Part shown: positions 38,101-52,045 of the stretch, piece by piece
How positions within the stretch are numbered: the first letter of the stretch is position 1
How the letters are laid out: every line of letters begins with the position of its first letter
Source of the DNA: Progne subis subis
Taxonomy: Eukaryota > Chordata > Aves > Passeriformes > Hirundinidae
Length of the DNA: 64,000 nucleotides
NCBI GenBank assembly: GCA_022316685.1
Contig: JAKJHU010000024.1
Location: 2,116,501-2,180,500, forward strand
Reading direction: 5' to 3'
Notes under the pieces: model-generated
What the model was told of the DNA's origin: nothing
Seen by the model: the letters and a program-made list of their open reading frames with translations, nothing else
Database searches by the model: none
Translations under genes and position numbers: made by a program

Positions 38101-38702
38101 TTTTAGAATGTATGGGAAAGAAAGTGTGCAAATATAAACTGAAATCCTAGAACCTGTAAGGAAATTATGACAACACACTGTGCAAGTGTGTGCCTCAGCC
38201 TAAATGGAAGAGGGAGCAGTAAAGCCAGAGAAAAAAAAAGCTGGATTATGAGTGTTTGTGGTACTAGTGGTTTTCTGAAGATGAAAATCCATCTAAAGTG
38301 ATACTAACTAAAGATAATACCTACTACTGTAGATAAAATTCAAAGTAATTATTACCAAAATGAAGAAATTAATTAATGAAATCACATAAACCATATTTAA
38401 TTAACAAATTATTCCAATGTATGAGAAAAGCTGTGAATAGCTCAACGGGTCTGCTAGATTGCTAAAAAGTACTAGAAGCAATAAAACCGAAGACACTACA
38501 GTGCCTTTTTACAAAGTTTTCATGCAGTCAGCCCCAGAGAGATTCCTGTTCAGTGCTGGAAAGTGTAAGGCAACAGTAGAAAGCAGGGTTGGCTACAGTC
38601 TGTTAGTGGTGTGGGAAGGGGGCCCAACAGTTTAACAGTACAAGGTGTTTAATTCTGGGAGCACTGGGGAAGAGCAGAAATGGAACCTGTTGCCTTTCTT
38701 CT

Positions 38703-38707
<5 letters not shown>

Positions 38708-38731
<24 letters not shown>
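38708..38731. repeat. 24-base T run
   Basis: A homopolymer in PTPRC intron 2. Confidence 0.85.
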
Positions 38732-38733
<2 letters not shown>

Positions 38734-38881
38734 TGTTAGGTTTTCTTTTAGGAAAGAAAAACTTATGAATAAGCTTATGAAAAAAAACCTTGTGGATGTT
38801 GTCTTTAGGAAGTAAGTTTCAGAGCTGAATGTTGTGGAATTCACCCATTTCTTGAAGGACTTATGAATATGAAATTCCAAT

Positions 38882-38941
38882 TAAAACAAAACCCAAACAA
38901 AAAAAAAGAAAAAACAAAAAGCAAACAAACAATAACAAAAC
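38882..38941. repeat. A/C-rich low-complexity tract
   Basis: A runs with spaced C (aaac, aaaac), similar in style to 5660-5760. Confidence 0.8.
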
Positions 38942-41900
38942 AGCTGCCTGAGCATCAGCTCCTGTGATAGAGATAGCCAGGGGGATCATAATTTTAATGG
39001 TTGCTCTTTGGACTTCAGATAGATAAAAGAAGCTTCAGTTGTTAAAAAATATTTAAAATAGTAATAGCAGAAGGATAAAAGAAAAAGTACTTTGGATGTT
39101 TGTGCTGGGGAATTTGAATCCTCCTAGCTCAGGACAGTCTCTGGATATTCTATGCAATGCTCACAGAAGGTAAATTACAGTCTTTTTTCTTAGACATTTG
39201 GTGTAATAGTGTACCATTAGGTTTGTGTCATTGTGGTGGCTGCCTATGTAGTGCCTTGTAGCTAAAAAAGCATGCTAAAAATGAAAAAAAACGAGTCATT
39301 AGGGCAACTACACTTTCTGGTTCTTTAGTTCTGCAGGATTCAGTGTCTTCAGACAATGTAGGCTGAAGTGTTAATACTTCTGTACATCGCCACCATTCCC
39401 CTGACCTCAATGAGGAGCTTTACTCTTTTGTGGGTTCACAGGCAGCCTTGCCTGGGATTGGGAAGGTGCTTGCTGGCAATGCAAGCTGAGAGCTGCTTTG
39501 CAAAATACAGACCAATGCTCTGCTAAATGGAGATAAAATTCAGGCACCCACATCCTGTCACACCATTTAGTTTTTGCAGGCAGCCATTTACCAGGAAATT
39601 GAAAGAAGCCCATTAGCTCCAAACACTGTTAAAAAACAACAAAGACTTTAAAAAGTTTTGCTTGATTTGCCTTATGCTGCGCACAGTTGAAAGTGTGCTT
39701 TGTGAGCTTAATTCTCTCCTTGTGCAACTCTTCCTGGTGGTGGCAGGGGAGGAGCAAAACCAGCTCTGGCTGCTTCTCTGCCATATTAGGTTTGCAGGTG
39801 AACAGGAGTAAATTCACAGAACTGGTAGCTAATGCAGCTTTCTTGTACATCTGTAATCATAATTTGCTGCCAGTTCCTGTGTCTTTTCTTACTCTTGTAC
39901 CAAAGATGTTGAATATTCAGCTTAAAATTATTGAAAAATTCAACTGTGTTTTATTTTTGAAATACATATGTGTTTCAGATGAAGTTATTGACTAGGGACG
40001 TAGGCATTCTCATTTTATTGCTCTATAATGATAGCAGCTTTAATTTAATTTAACTTCAGCAATGAATTATTAAATGGGTCTGACTGGGTCTATTTTGGAA
40101 ATTCTTCTGAAATCAGTATGTTATTTGAAAAGAAATACAGATTTTAATTAGGCTTCTTAGTTTACCTGAAGTCAAACCGTATTATCCCAGTAAAAACTGG
40201 TCAAGGCCAGGAGATAAACATAGTGACATGGTTGTGCATCGCAGGCTTGCTGAGCAAGCAAATCTGAACTACTATCTCTGTCGAAGACTGGATTGATCCT
40301 TGTGATCTTATCACCTCTGAATTTCAGAATTAAGAATTTCTGATCAAGTTGTCAGAGAGATAGCAAACTGTCAAGGCTTCATAAACTGCAACCTAAGTGG
40401 CAAGTCTGAAGCAACTCTAGTTCCTAGTGAAACTCTGGTGCAAGAACATGTCAGTCTGTCTACTGAGTTTGACTGAACACATCTTTCACATGGGGCTGTT
40501 TGTGCTGTGGAGACATCATCAGAGTTGTGGGCCAGTTTCCTGGAGTGTGTCATACTCCATACATCAAGCAGATGCACAGTGATAAGATAATGAGGAGCCA
40601 GGCAGGTAGGGACCAGCCCCGGAGCATGGGACCATTGCAGCTGCTGAAGGAGCATCGAATCAGGAGCTCCTAAACGTTGGCTGGTAGGGGGGGCAGGAGG
40701 CAAAAAAAAGGGCAAAAGGTAGCCAATCACACATGGCTATTGCAATTTATGCTGCACTACAGTGAATAGTGTTATTGGGTGGATATACAGAAGGCAGTGG
40801 AGCCCTGCAGCACCTGCCCCAACCCCCTCTCTGAGCCCATTCATGTGTCAGCCACGCCTCATGAGTGTCAGCATTAACGCAGAGCCTGGGAAGGAACAGA
40901 GGCAGACATTTTGTCAAACCTACTACTACAGACCGAGCACATGTAGCAAGGGTTTTGCCTACTTTAAAGTGTTAAAATAATTCCTCTGCCCCTTCCTGCT
41001 GAGGTGGTGGATTGCAGCGAGTTTTTATCTGCTTTATGTGATGTCTCTATATCTCTGCCAAAGCAAAACTTTGACCTGACTAATGGATAAACACCAACAT
41101 TGACTGACAGCTTTGTCCCCTAAGGTCTGAAGGTAGAAACAAGATGATGAAAACCCTCTCATGGTTAAACCACTCAAATCTAAGCTGAAGGTGATTTAAG
41201 CTGAAAAGAGTTAGACTATGTGGCTGACTGACTGTGATGACTCATAGCCAAAAAGGACACGAATCCACGGTACAGCAAAGCCAGGCAGGGAGGCCCCTGA
41301 ACAAGCAGTAACACAACGACTGGCGGAAGCAGGACTTTTACAACCGCATCCAGGAGTGTAGTGCCAAAAGCTCATTAACTTTGATGAGGTCAAAGATGAC
41401 TTTCATTAGCAGTAACTGCCAGTAACTTAAAACTGAAAGACAAAACAAGCTTGGCAGTTGAGCCATTTTAGCACTGTGCACCTTTGCACAAGTAAAAGCA
41501 CTTGCACTCCTGGCTGGAGGGCCGGTGTTATGGCAAGAGGCCATTCCTCATGTAATGTAGACCAATGCTGTGGTCAAATAGATTGCAATGGTTCTAATTA
41601 GAAGTTCCTCATGATACCAAGTGCCATGGGATCCCACTGAGCCATCGGCCACTCATCTCTGCAGAGCCATCTCCTCTGCTACTGCCAGTTCCCCAATCAC
41701 TCATGGTGTGGGATTGAGCAGAGGGGATCTCAGCTCAGTGTAGGAGATGTTGTGGACCTCAGTGCCATTTCTTGCTTTCATTGGACAATTCTTTTAATAA
41801 GTTCCATTTCCATTCATCAGAGAATCCTGTCCCTTTGGGGTAGCTGTCTGCCCCCATACATGTGCCAAAAATGTATTGACAGCCTTTAATTCAATTCTCT

Positions 41901-44705
41901 TTTACACCATCTGCTGTGGCCCTGGAGGACTGGCTGTTCATACCCTAACAGAAAGACATTATATCACATACACAGGGTTCCAGTCCCTGATCATTGTGTT
42001 CCTTATTTTTTTTAAAGTTTAAAGGTCTTTGTAAAGCTTCCTTTTGACCCAGTCAACCTTAAAAACAGCCTAACATATCTTTCATTGCTCTATTTCAGAC
42101 TGCTTTTGCTGTTGTCTCTGCAGATGATAGTTGGTCTGTCCTAAATTTCTTGGTTATGAAAATGTATATAAAGAACATATTTTATATCCAAAAGAAAAGA
42201 AAGATCACATCGTGTTAACAATGCAGATTTTTTTGGGGTTGCAGCAGATGAGCAGAGCATCTATCATGCATCCTTGACCATGGAATTTCCTATAAGTGTC
42301 TTATGTGGCAATACGGAAATCCAGAAGCTAGAGTTTTATGTTTTTATAGATTTTTCAAAGTTTCTGCTCATGAACATATTCTCAATAATCCTGACTGAAA
42401 TGCTGCAGTCTCTTTGTCTTTCTCAGCTGCCTTGCTAATGTTAGGCACCATAAAAAAAATGGTCTTTCATAATTTTAATATGAATTACACTACCTTGAAA
42501 GTTTTCAGTTTCAGCATCAAGTATAATGAAAACTGAAAAAATTGACAAAGAGTTTGGGTGTGAGTGCTGTAGATTTTACAGGGCTTTGATCACAGTTCAG
42601 TTTACACGCTGGTGCAGAGCATCCCATGGAAGTCCAGGTGATCCCACACTTGAGTTGGTCTCCATGCACCAGATGGAGGTACAGAGGGGACTCATGTGCT
42701 TTCCTGAGCCAGCAGAGCTGAGTGTTGAATTAAGCACTGTCAGTGCCCACTTCCTGCTTGTAGTGTGTTGCTGGAGGGTTATTAAGAGATCTGTTACATG
42801 CCAGACTCTAGAAGTCTTGATTCACATGATCTTTCTTCAAACTAGGATTTTTCAAGCTATACTTAATTCCTACCGAAGTAAATGACAAATAACAAATTTC
42901 TTCTTTGAACACCTACCAGGAAGGTTTTGTCTTAGCTTGTTTGTATTATCAATTTTGTGGGTCATACATATGAAATGCTAAATAGGTGCTGCATATCTTC
43001 AAGTGCCTAAATCTACACAACTGAAAAAAACCCTTATAAATTTCTGTATTAAAAATGAAAGAGCAGTAAATTTTACCAGTTCAGTGTGGCCCTACATTCA
43101 CCAGTATTTCAACTCAATACTATAAAAGTATAGACTTAGCCATTTGCACATACTTGTGTCTTTCTGCTTCAGCTTTTCCATCTGTCATCACACTATGCAC
43201 ACTAAACTGCTCCATCTATGGGGATGTATGTATACAAATTGATACTTGTGTAACAAATCAAATTGGGTTTCTGACCTCTCACGTCTGAGTGAGAGTTCTT
43301 GTTATTGTCATGAGGTGTGTAATGTTGCTATTTACACATTTCTTATTATTAGACATAAGAAATGTTTACAGGTCTGTGGAATTTCCTGGCTTGTGCATAG
43401 CTGTGCCTATATAAAGAGTGTAAAATTATTTGGAGCATGAAATTGGATGTTCTATTAACTTTGGCCTGAGGGCTTTCCTTGGGTCCCTATACATTGAAAG
43501 GTCTATACTATTCTTTTCCTAAATAAATTCTTGTCCTGGCATCCTTATATAGTATCTTTGATTTTTCTTTTCTTTCCCAGACTACTTATTTAATACTTTG
43601 GAAAATAAAAAAAAAAAAATATAATAAAAAAGAGGAAACTTGAAATGCTAATGAAAATTGCTTGCCACAGGCAAAGGATGGGAGCCCAGATTATTTATGT
43701 TCTTTTTGCCTTGAATTATTTAAAGAGATACTGAAATCAGTCTTATTCAAATCCTGAGGAACATGAACTTTAGATTTTTGCTGGAATATGGGGCACCACA
43801 ATCCCTGTGAGCAGGGTGGAGTCCTTCTGTTCTAAGCCCTTATTTTTATTTCCTGAAACATTCAGCATACAGTCCTTTAGAAAAGGATGATCAGCACAGG
43901 ATTTTAAGCAAAATTTGGTGAACTGTTTTTACCTCTCTTTGCTTGTGATTATCAGGCAGGTTCATTAAAGTTGGATCTCACATCTCCTGTTTGTTACAAT
44001 GAAAACAGCAAATTGAGAAAGAGGAAAAAAAACCCCACATTTAAAATGCAGTGAAAGGCCCAGCGCTGGGTACTAAAATTACTGATCTGATTTCAAAAGA
44101 AAACCAAAGAAGGAGAGGGGATCAAGGAAATCACTTTCACTTAATGTTTTTATTGAATTCCAGAGGAGTTGTGTGGGCTCTGCTCTCTTCTGAAATCCGT
44201 TCATCATTGCTTCTGACGTGACATGAAGTAAGGGACCCCTTCCTGACCTGCTCAGCTGCTCAGCTCCCCTGAAGGGACAGAGCCCAGGTTTTGCAATACA
44301 GATTTTGAGATAGTCAGAGGCTTTGTAAAGTGTGTGCATGGCATTCTGGGGAGCTCGAGTTCAAGGAGTTTCTCTCTTTGCAGCCTGTTCCTGTTTATGC
44401 AATCAGACGGACGTGAGCATATTTTTATGGCGCTTTCAGATCCCTTGTCTGTGAACTTCATAATTTTATATTAAGTTCTAATTGCAATATGCCACTATCT
44501 CCGCTTTGCATGGTATGTTAAGAGAGGCACAGACATAAAGGGTACTTCCAACCACTCATGCAGTTAAATGAGTAAAAAGAAATTCCTGGGTAGGACTTGG
44601 TCACGGTTCCAATTTTCCTCCTTCTAGCTGAAGACAAGATGGATTTCAGGTCACACATCAAATATGGGGACATTTTGATAAATTTAAATAGTGTAAATTC
44701 TGCTT

Positions 44706-44846
44706 TTCACAGAATTGCAGAATTAACTAGGCTGGACAAGACCTTTGAGATCATTGAGTCCAACCTATGACGTAACAAACACCACCTTGTCAACTGGGCC
44801 ATGGAATTAAGTACCATATCCAGCCTTTTCTTAAACACCTCCAGGA
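44706..44846 (-). mobile_element. CR1 3'-end fragment, minus strand
   Basis: The sequence cacagaattgcagaattaac, then gacctttgagatcattgagt and ccaacc, is an old reversed CR1 tail, ending near cttaaacacctccagg. Confidence 0.75.
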
Positions 44847-46552
44847 AAATAATAAAAATGAATGATAAATTTTAACAGGCAGTTTTCTGGAAGATAATGA
44901 TGTACATCATGGAATTATTTACTTTTCAAATAATTTTTGCTGGTAGAATCTGACCCTTACGTGGTGCTTCCTATCAACATTTTGTGTGAATATATTACTG
45001 TGTTTTAAATTGCACCTTAACAAGTATGCAGGTGATTTAGCTGTTGGTCAGTGAATACTGGCTATCAGAGTATTTCATGAGCAGTATAAACGTTATTCAG
45101 TAGCATATTTGATGAAGGATATTCAATAAATTTGGCCTGAATGTCTGGAGGAAAAAGAAAAAGTGAAGATAGCCTAGTAAAATCACTGTCCCTTGAAACA
45201 AGGAGAGTTTGCTGGCTGCAGCTGGCAGCCCTGGGAGGGTGAGGAAGCTGCCCAGCAGGCAGAGTTGGTATGGGAACGGTTCTCTGCTGAGCTGTATGAT
45301 TTTTTTCCCTCTGTATTCTCTATCCTTTCAAGAAAGAGAAGCTAGTTGTCTGTCAGCCACTGCTGGTTAGGATCTTCTCTTCATGCTGGAAGAAATCTGG
45401 GTCATAGGAGATGACTGAGACTAGCAGGATAGTTTAGAGCATTGCTGCTTGGAGATGTGAGGCTGGGACTTCAGCTCATGGAGCACGGGGACTGCTGAGG
45501 GTCCTGTTAAGCTTGGAGCAAGAAGTCACAGAAATACAAATGACAGATCACTGGAAAAGGAAATTTTTGTGCCACGTCTTTATTCTGATTTGTGAGTCTT
45601 TCAAAGGCTGAGGCTGTGAGGCGGAGTAACTGGGCGCAATAAAACCCAGCACTGACTGGAGGTACTGAGCAATGCCTCTTGCATTCTCTGCTGTGGAATA
45701 AAGCAGCTAGTTTTCTTTAGGCCTGAACTGCACAATCGTCAAGTAATTCAATTAAAATGTAGTGTTTAATTTTGTGAGTAGATAAAGGCTGATCCTCACT
45801 CAGATCTTCACTCTGACTCCAATGAATTTGAACCACGGGCATTTCTGAGGTATCAGAAATGTGATTTTCACAGCACTGTCTGAAAAGTGTGATTTTTGCA
45901 GCAGTATTGAATTACCGTGGTGAAGGGAAAAATTCTGGGAATGGTGCAGCTACAGCTGTACATTCATCTGTGTCACTAGGCCAGAGGTACTCCGTGACTG
46001 CAGCTTTGGGGGCTCTGGATTCTTTCTGTCCCCAGCTGCTGCTGCTGCTGAGGAGCACGCCACTCAAGTGCTGTCAGTGCTGCAACACCTTTGCAGCAGT
46101 TATTCAGTGTTGCTCTGTGGTGGGCTGTTGCTCTTTCATTTGTCACACTCTGATCCTGCTGGCTTGAGTCTGCTTGCCCTGCCCTCAGCCCTTGGCCAAG
46201 GTGAAGCCATGGCACTCCTGTGGTACATTTATATATCTTTTCTCAGTAAAAAATCTTCAGTGCATAGCAATCCAACAAATGGGTTGGTAGGGTGTTTAAC
46301 ATAGCCTAAAGAAAAATATTATTATGAAAAGGAATAACTCATAGGCAGATGTGATTTATTGAAAGAAATGTTCTTTTTGAATATCACTGGCTGAATCTTT
46401 TTGAAAATCACTGATTAGAGTCCTCACTGACATAATGCTCCCAGTAAGCACAGAGCTATTGATCCAAGGGTTCCATGCTAATAGAACTCTGGGAAACAAG
46501 GTATTTCTAATTTCAACAGGCTTTATGTTATCAGTGGCTAAAATGCTGATCT

Positions 46553-46635
46553 TAGAATCACAGGTTCACAGAAAGACTTGGGTTGGACTAGACCTTAAAC
46601 ATCATTTATTTGCAGCCTTCCCTACTCTTCATGTG
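46553..46635 (-). mobile_element. CR1 3'-end fragment, minus strand, old
   Basis: The sequence tagaatcacaggttcacaga, then cttgggttggactagacctt, resembles a reversed CR1 tail with considerable decay. Confidence 0.6.
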
Positions 46636-49600
46636 GTACTAAACTGTTTATGTTTTGCAGCTAATTAAAGACAGTTTAGTGAAGTATTTCCAAGCTGATT
46701 TTGGCTTTTAGAGCAAAGGACCCATTTTCTGTTGCTGGCAAAATTACATAAAAAGTTATATGAAGTCAGGAAGATCTACAAAATCTGGAAATGCTTTAAT
46801 CTTGAAGGAACACAAAGGTATTTGTCTCTGAGAAGCAGAGAAGCGAGTCAGATATTTAAATAAGCCATGGTCTAATGAAGGGCCTGAAATGAAGAAGTTT
46901 GCCCCTGCCTCACCCTCTCACCAACAGTCAGTTCATCAGTTCTCAGCTGTATCCTCTTTTTCTGATCAAAACTCTTGAGAACTGAGCTGCCTTCTGCTGT
47001 TCTCCTCAGCTCCCTGTGACCAGTAGAGTCAGCAATTGCAAAAACCCCAGGAGCAGGAATTGAGAGGATGATAGAATAGGTGTAACTTCTTTCTTCCTTC
47101 TGCTTGACATAAACAATATCCATTCAGCAAATCCAGAACCATCGTGTCAGTGCCATTGAGCAGAGCAATATGGAGCAAGTGGTTCTGTTCAAGGTAGATG
47201 TGGGAAAGGAAGATCAAGGAAGGTACAGAAGGGCTGGAAATGTCATGACTGAAGTTGGAGGGACTGGCCCTTGGGAGCAGCATTGGAACAACATGAATCT
47301 GGCTCAAGACTTTTTGTGCAGAAATACCGAAAATATATAAAGGGCAAAGCAAATACTAACACAGATTTTTTTTTGCATGTAGCACAAAATTGCCAAACCA
47401 ATATCACAGCCAATCAGTCTTTCATTCCTCATGGATAGGTGTTTCTTAATGACTGTGGAGAATACTCAGCATTTCACAGCTGAAGGATCTGTTACATCAG
47501 GGTTTGATATTCTCCTCTCTTGCAGACATTTCACATGGTGACAAGGACTCCCTGCAAAGCAGTCTGGACTTCATCCCAAAGATTGCCACCCCTCACTGTA
47601 TCATATTAATGAACCTGTACGACTGAAAATAATTACAAATGCAAATGTGATGAAAAGGAGTTTAACAGGGACATTTTATGAGTGCACTAGAGAAGTGGTT
47701 TAGGACTAAGATAAGTCTGATTGCTTGGGCATGTGGGTGCTATGGTAACTCCGTTTGCATTTGGAAGCACTTAAGCTCAAAACCACAGTATGCTGCACCC
47801 TCTTCCTTTTGAGCAGGGCTCTGTAGAAGAAAGGCAGAAGTAAACAGCATGAGAGAAACCACACAGGCAGCAAAGGCATCGTTAGCTGTAGCTGTACAAG
47901 CAGGTTACTGCAAAACCATCCCATGAAGACTGAAAATGTCATTTAAAGTATGGTACGATTGATAGAAATCCCCTCCTTCTGACTGCTAACACACAATATT
48001 CCTGGGTATTTATTTTAGGTTTGCAGGAACTGTGTTGGCAAAAAGAATTTGATTTGCTGCTCCTGGTTTTTGTTCTACTTCAGGATTGTGATTTTGAGAA
48101 ATTCTACATATCACTGGTATTACTTCCATTAAATCAATGTTTCTTCAGGGAAATTTCTCCTTTGCTCTGTGTTTTTATTTTCTTCTGGAAAAATTAAACA
48201 GGTCAGAAATATTCAACATATATTGTAACATTGTGTTTCTCCTTGTATCTGTCAGTTATAAATTCTTAATTCCATCCTTTTCTTCTGGTTGCTTCCCTTA
48301 TACTTGATTGCTGGCTAATTTGAATTGTTTGCCTTCTCTGTAGGTGATCAATGCTCATAGTTGATGCTGAACTTGAGGAGGATAGGGATAACTCCAGCTT
48401 TGGGAGGCGGACAGCAAGGAGAGGGATCTAGAACAAGCTTTAATTCTCACTAAAAGCGAACACCACATCCTGTCACGTTAGCCGTAGTTACCCCAGCACT
48501 CATTCCTGAGCTGTGCTCTGCAGGAAGGCCACGCCTTCCCCACTGCAAGTCAGGTCTCAGCACTGGCAGGTGCTTGGGAACAAAAAAGCCTTTGGCTCTC
48601 AGATAATGCTTTAACCAAAGGTTAAAAGTGCAGGAAAGAGTGCCAGGATCAAACTCTTGGGCAGCGATGCACTGTGTGAAGGATTTGCTATGGGAGGCAA
48701 TTATTAATGAACTTGTACAAAAAGAAATATATTGAGAAATCAGATGGAAACTATTTTAATTATTGTTCTGAAAAGTCGGAATAGATACTAAATCCAGATG
48801 TCAAAAGCAAACAATTGGCATTTCTCAATCAGAACATTTTAGAATTTCTGTTAAATTAAAATTTACAGTTTCAACATTTTATCCCTAATTTCAGGTGAAT
48901 ATAACTATTGTAAATATTGCCTGTGGAAAAGAAATTATAATGTTTATTTAGTCCTAATTCCTATGATTGCTATAGGGCTATAGGACTTTTATCAATTAGA
49001 CAATGAATAACTTAGAAGTGATTTGATGGCTTCATCTTCAATGACCACAAGAGTAGGTTTTCATTTTAGGACCCTCAGAAATGTCTCTGTCACCTGAGAA
49101 AATTCTGTACTGTAAACTCAAATAGGTAGTTTACTTTTTAACTCAGAGAATGAAAAATTTCACATATTTTTAATATGAACTCTCTATGGCGTTCTTTTAC
49201 TCGATTTTCAAAAAGCAGCAGTTTGTCCAGAAACTGGAAACATTCTTAAGTTTTTTCTGCCCCAGAGTTAGTGATAAAGAATAAAGTGTAACCCTGTAAT
49301 CTCTGATTATGAAAGCACTTCGGCACATGTGACCCCCACCTATAAAATTTGAGGGGTTCTTTGTGGTATAGAATTACTCAGATTTTTAAGTGTTTGCTGG
49401 TCTATTCTTAGTCTGCCCAGATTTGTTTATAAAGTAGCAATGGATTCCTTTGTTTTGTGTTTTCAGCAAAAGTAACAGTACCATCTCTGGCCTTGATGCT
49501 CATTTACTTTAAGGTCTCTTTAGCTGGTTCTGGCAGCACGAGGGAGCCTTAAAGTAGGTGTGAATTACATCCTATCCCACTTGAAGTTTAAAAATAAATC

Positions 49601-51981
49601 AAAAGGCGGCTGGCAGCATTTTGTAAGGCTCCTTGCCTTACTCACCCTTCACCTCCCACCAGGAACTGTTCTTTTTTTTTTGCAATTTAATGTTGGCTTG
49701 CAGGGGAGCTGCAATGTCTGTGCTGTTTGCTAGGAGACCCCCTCAAAGAGCTTTACTCCATCTGAAGAAGTAGACCACATCCTGTTGCTTTCTGTGCAGA
49801 TGTGAAGAGCCCTGACCCTGCTGAAGCGGTGCCGTTCAGCTGTGAAAAGAGGGAAAGCAGGATCTGGACCTACATTAGTTGCTTGGTGTAAAATGCTGTC
49901 TGGAGGGGGTTGCTGGGGTCTGTCCAATATACTAAAGGCTGGAGAGATCCTGGGAAAAGGGCAGCAGCTCTGCAGAAACACTAAGCATTTTTCCTGGCAG
50001 CAAAACCTGGCCGCCAACTGTTTTACAGACAGGAGGCTGAGAGGAAGGATTACTTCCTCTGCCCCCTCCAGCTCTGGCAAAGACACGAGGAGTACAGCTG
50101 GATGTGAAGAGCCAGCTGGTGTGGCACCACGCTAGATAAAACACCAAATGCACTATTAGCGGAAGAGGCATCCTCCTTCCCACATTGCTCCGTGCTGTGA
50201 GTATGGAGGAGGGCAGCCCCGCAGCAATCTTGTGCTCAGAGCAGACAGCCCGGGCTGCCGACATGCAGGCGTAGCCTCCTGGCCAGTCCAGCAGGAAATG
50301 CAAAACCAGGTCCATTTTACTCACTCTGCAAATTAAGCAGCAGAATGGAATTAAAAGGCATGTTCCTTGTCATCAGCTAATGCATTTCTGCCCCATAAAT
50401 ATGATAACATTTTTAGGCTCTTAATGCTGATTCAACAGGATCTCCATCTTATCAGCTGTAGTTTGTGTTATTAATAGCACATGCACACAGGAAATGTGTG
50501 CTGGCACTTCCTGCTGCTCGAGAAGATCACACCCTGGACTTCCTTGAAATACATTTTTATCTTTTAACATATTACACATCCCAGTTGTCTTCCGTTGAGT
50601 TGTTTGGTCCTGTCAAGTGAAAACATTTTCCTAGAACAGCAAAAACCTGTCTCCATATACAACTGCACTTCTTACACAGGTGCAACCACTCTGCACAGTG
50701 AGTGCAGAGTCAGTACTGCAGAGGCGATGCAGCAGCTCCTGTACCTCCAGATGTGACCCAGACAGCCTGCTGTCCTAGGGGTTTGAGAGGCTGGCTTTTT
50801 TTTTTGTGGTCTGAATTCTTTCACAATTTTTTCATTTGCTCTTGTTGAACATTGAAAGTACTTCATAACGCAGTACTCCCATGTTTCACTCACAGGGCCA
50901 GTACATCTTTGGGCTTTCAGGAGGAAGAGTGGTCAACTAATTTGTTTCAGGTGTATTTTGTTGGCAGCCTGTCATTCCATCTCAAACCTTTCTTGGAAGC
51001 AGCAGCTGCATTCTGTCTGCCAACTGGTAGGAAAGAGAATGAAAGCAATTAGCCAGGCTCCCATCTGCCCGTGAGATGAGCTGCTGGTTATATCGTTTTC
51101 CAGGGCATGTGATTAAGGCCACATCTACTCAAACATTTCTGAGGATTTTGAAATCTTTTGGGTAAGTCAGCAGGAACCAACTGGTAGCCAAATCAAGAGA
51201 AGGGAGAGAGAAACTTAACTTACTGCAATAGAAGGAACTTTTTCTATGCTCTAATTCTTCCACTTGGCTTATCTGATCTTATCCTTGTTATCCTACACAT
51301 ATCATCTCAAGAATGTCTTATGGTTGGATCCAGTTTATGGTTTGAGAAAAAATCTGGGGTAGTTTTCATCTAAACTCAGACCAACTTGCTTAGTTGGGCA
51401 GTCATCAAGCTTTCATACTGCACAGCATGCATTTGGGGGATTGGACATCCTCCTTAAGTTTTAAAGATATTCTTGGATTTCAGCTTTCAAGTTTCTAGAG
51501 TTATGTTTTAGAATATAATCATGAGCAGACAGTTTTGTCTTTGAGGTTAACTTGGTTAGCCCCAGGTTAGCTCAGACATTTGTTAGTGCTGGGACATTTT
51601 GTGGAAAATAAATTAATAGTAGCAATATACCTATTAATCTCAGAGTAACAGAGTCTGGTGTGTTGAGAGACTTCCTGATTTTCCTTCATTTTACTCGGTA
51701 TCTCTCAAATAGGTTTCATGGGGAAATGTATTTGCTTTTCTTTTTGAGAGGATTTTTAGTGTTCTGGTGCCACCTATTGATTTCTTTTCAACTGCATCCT
51801 ATTCCATTGCTATAATAAAGCATACCAGGGAAGAGAGTCGCAGGAGAGCAGGAGACCCTAGAAGGGCATAAAACTGCCATGAAATTCTGCTAAAATGACA
51901 GTGCTTAGTTATTGGGGGGGGGCGGGGGGAAGGGCAATCTCGGACTATTATTTACCGTAATGTTTTAAGACACAGCTTTGA
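46636..51981. other. PTPRC intron 2 sequence, nothing recognised
   Basis: Two overlapping minus-strand frames (47352-47029 and 47123-46872) are open for 84-108 codons but show no family signature. A GC-richer patch lies at 49730-50300. Confidence 0.45.
51913..51934. repeat. G-rich tract
   Basis: About ten G, one C, six G, then aaggg. Confidence 0.85.
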
Positions 51982-52045
51982 GCAAGGCAGTGGACTAGGT
52001 GATCTCTTGAGGTCTCTTCTAACCTGGAGTTGTATGATTATGTGT
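51982..52045 (+). mobile_element. CR1 3'-end fragment, plus strand
   Basis: The sequence ggcagtggactaggtgatct, then cttgaggtctcttctaacct, is the forward CR1 tail; the terminal repeat is reduced to tgtatgattatgtg. Confidence 0.75.

Larger units (their letters stand above)
31584..44705. other. PTPRC intron 2 sequence, nothing recognised beyond simple repeats
   Basis: AT-rich sequence with homopolymers. No dispersed repeat or coding exon recognised by eye. Confidence 0.5.

Noticed and set aside
46031..46052. GCT triplet run as a possible expansion repeat
   Set aside because: Only about five imperfect units; not notable.
46872..47352. Two overlapping minus-strand frames
   Set aside because: Looked protein-like at first, but there is no recognisable family, no splice sites and the frames compete.
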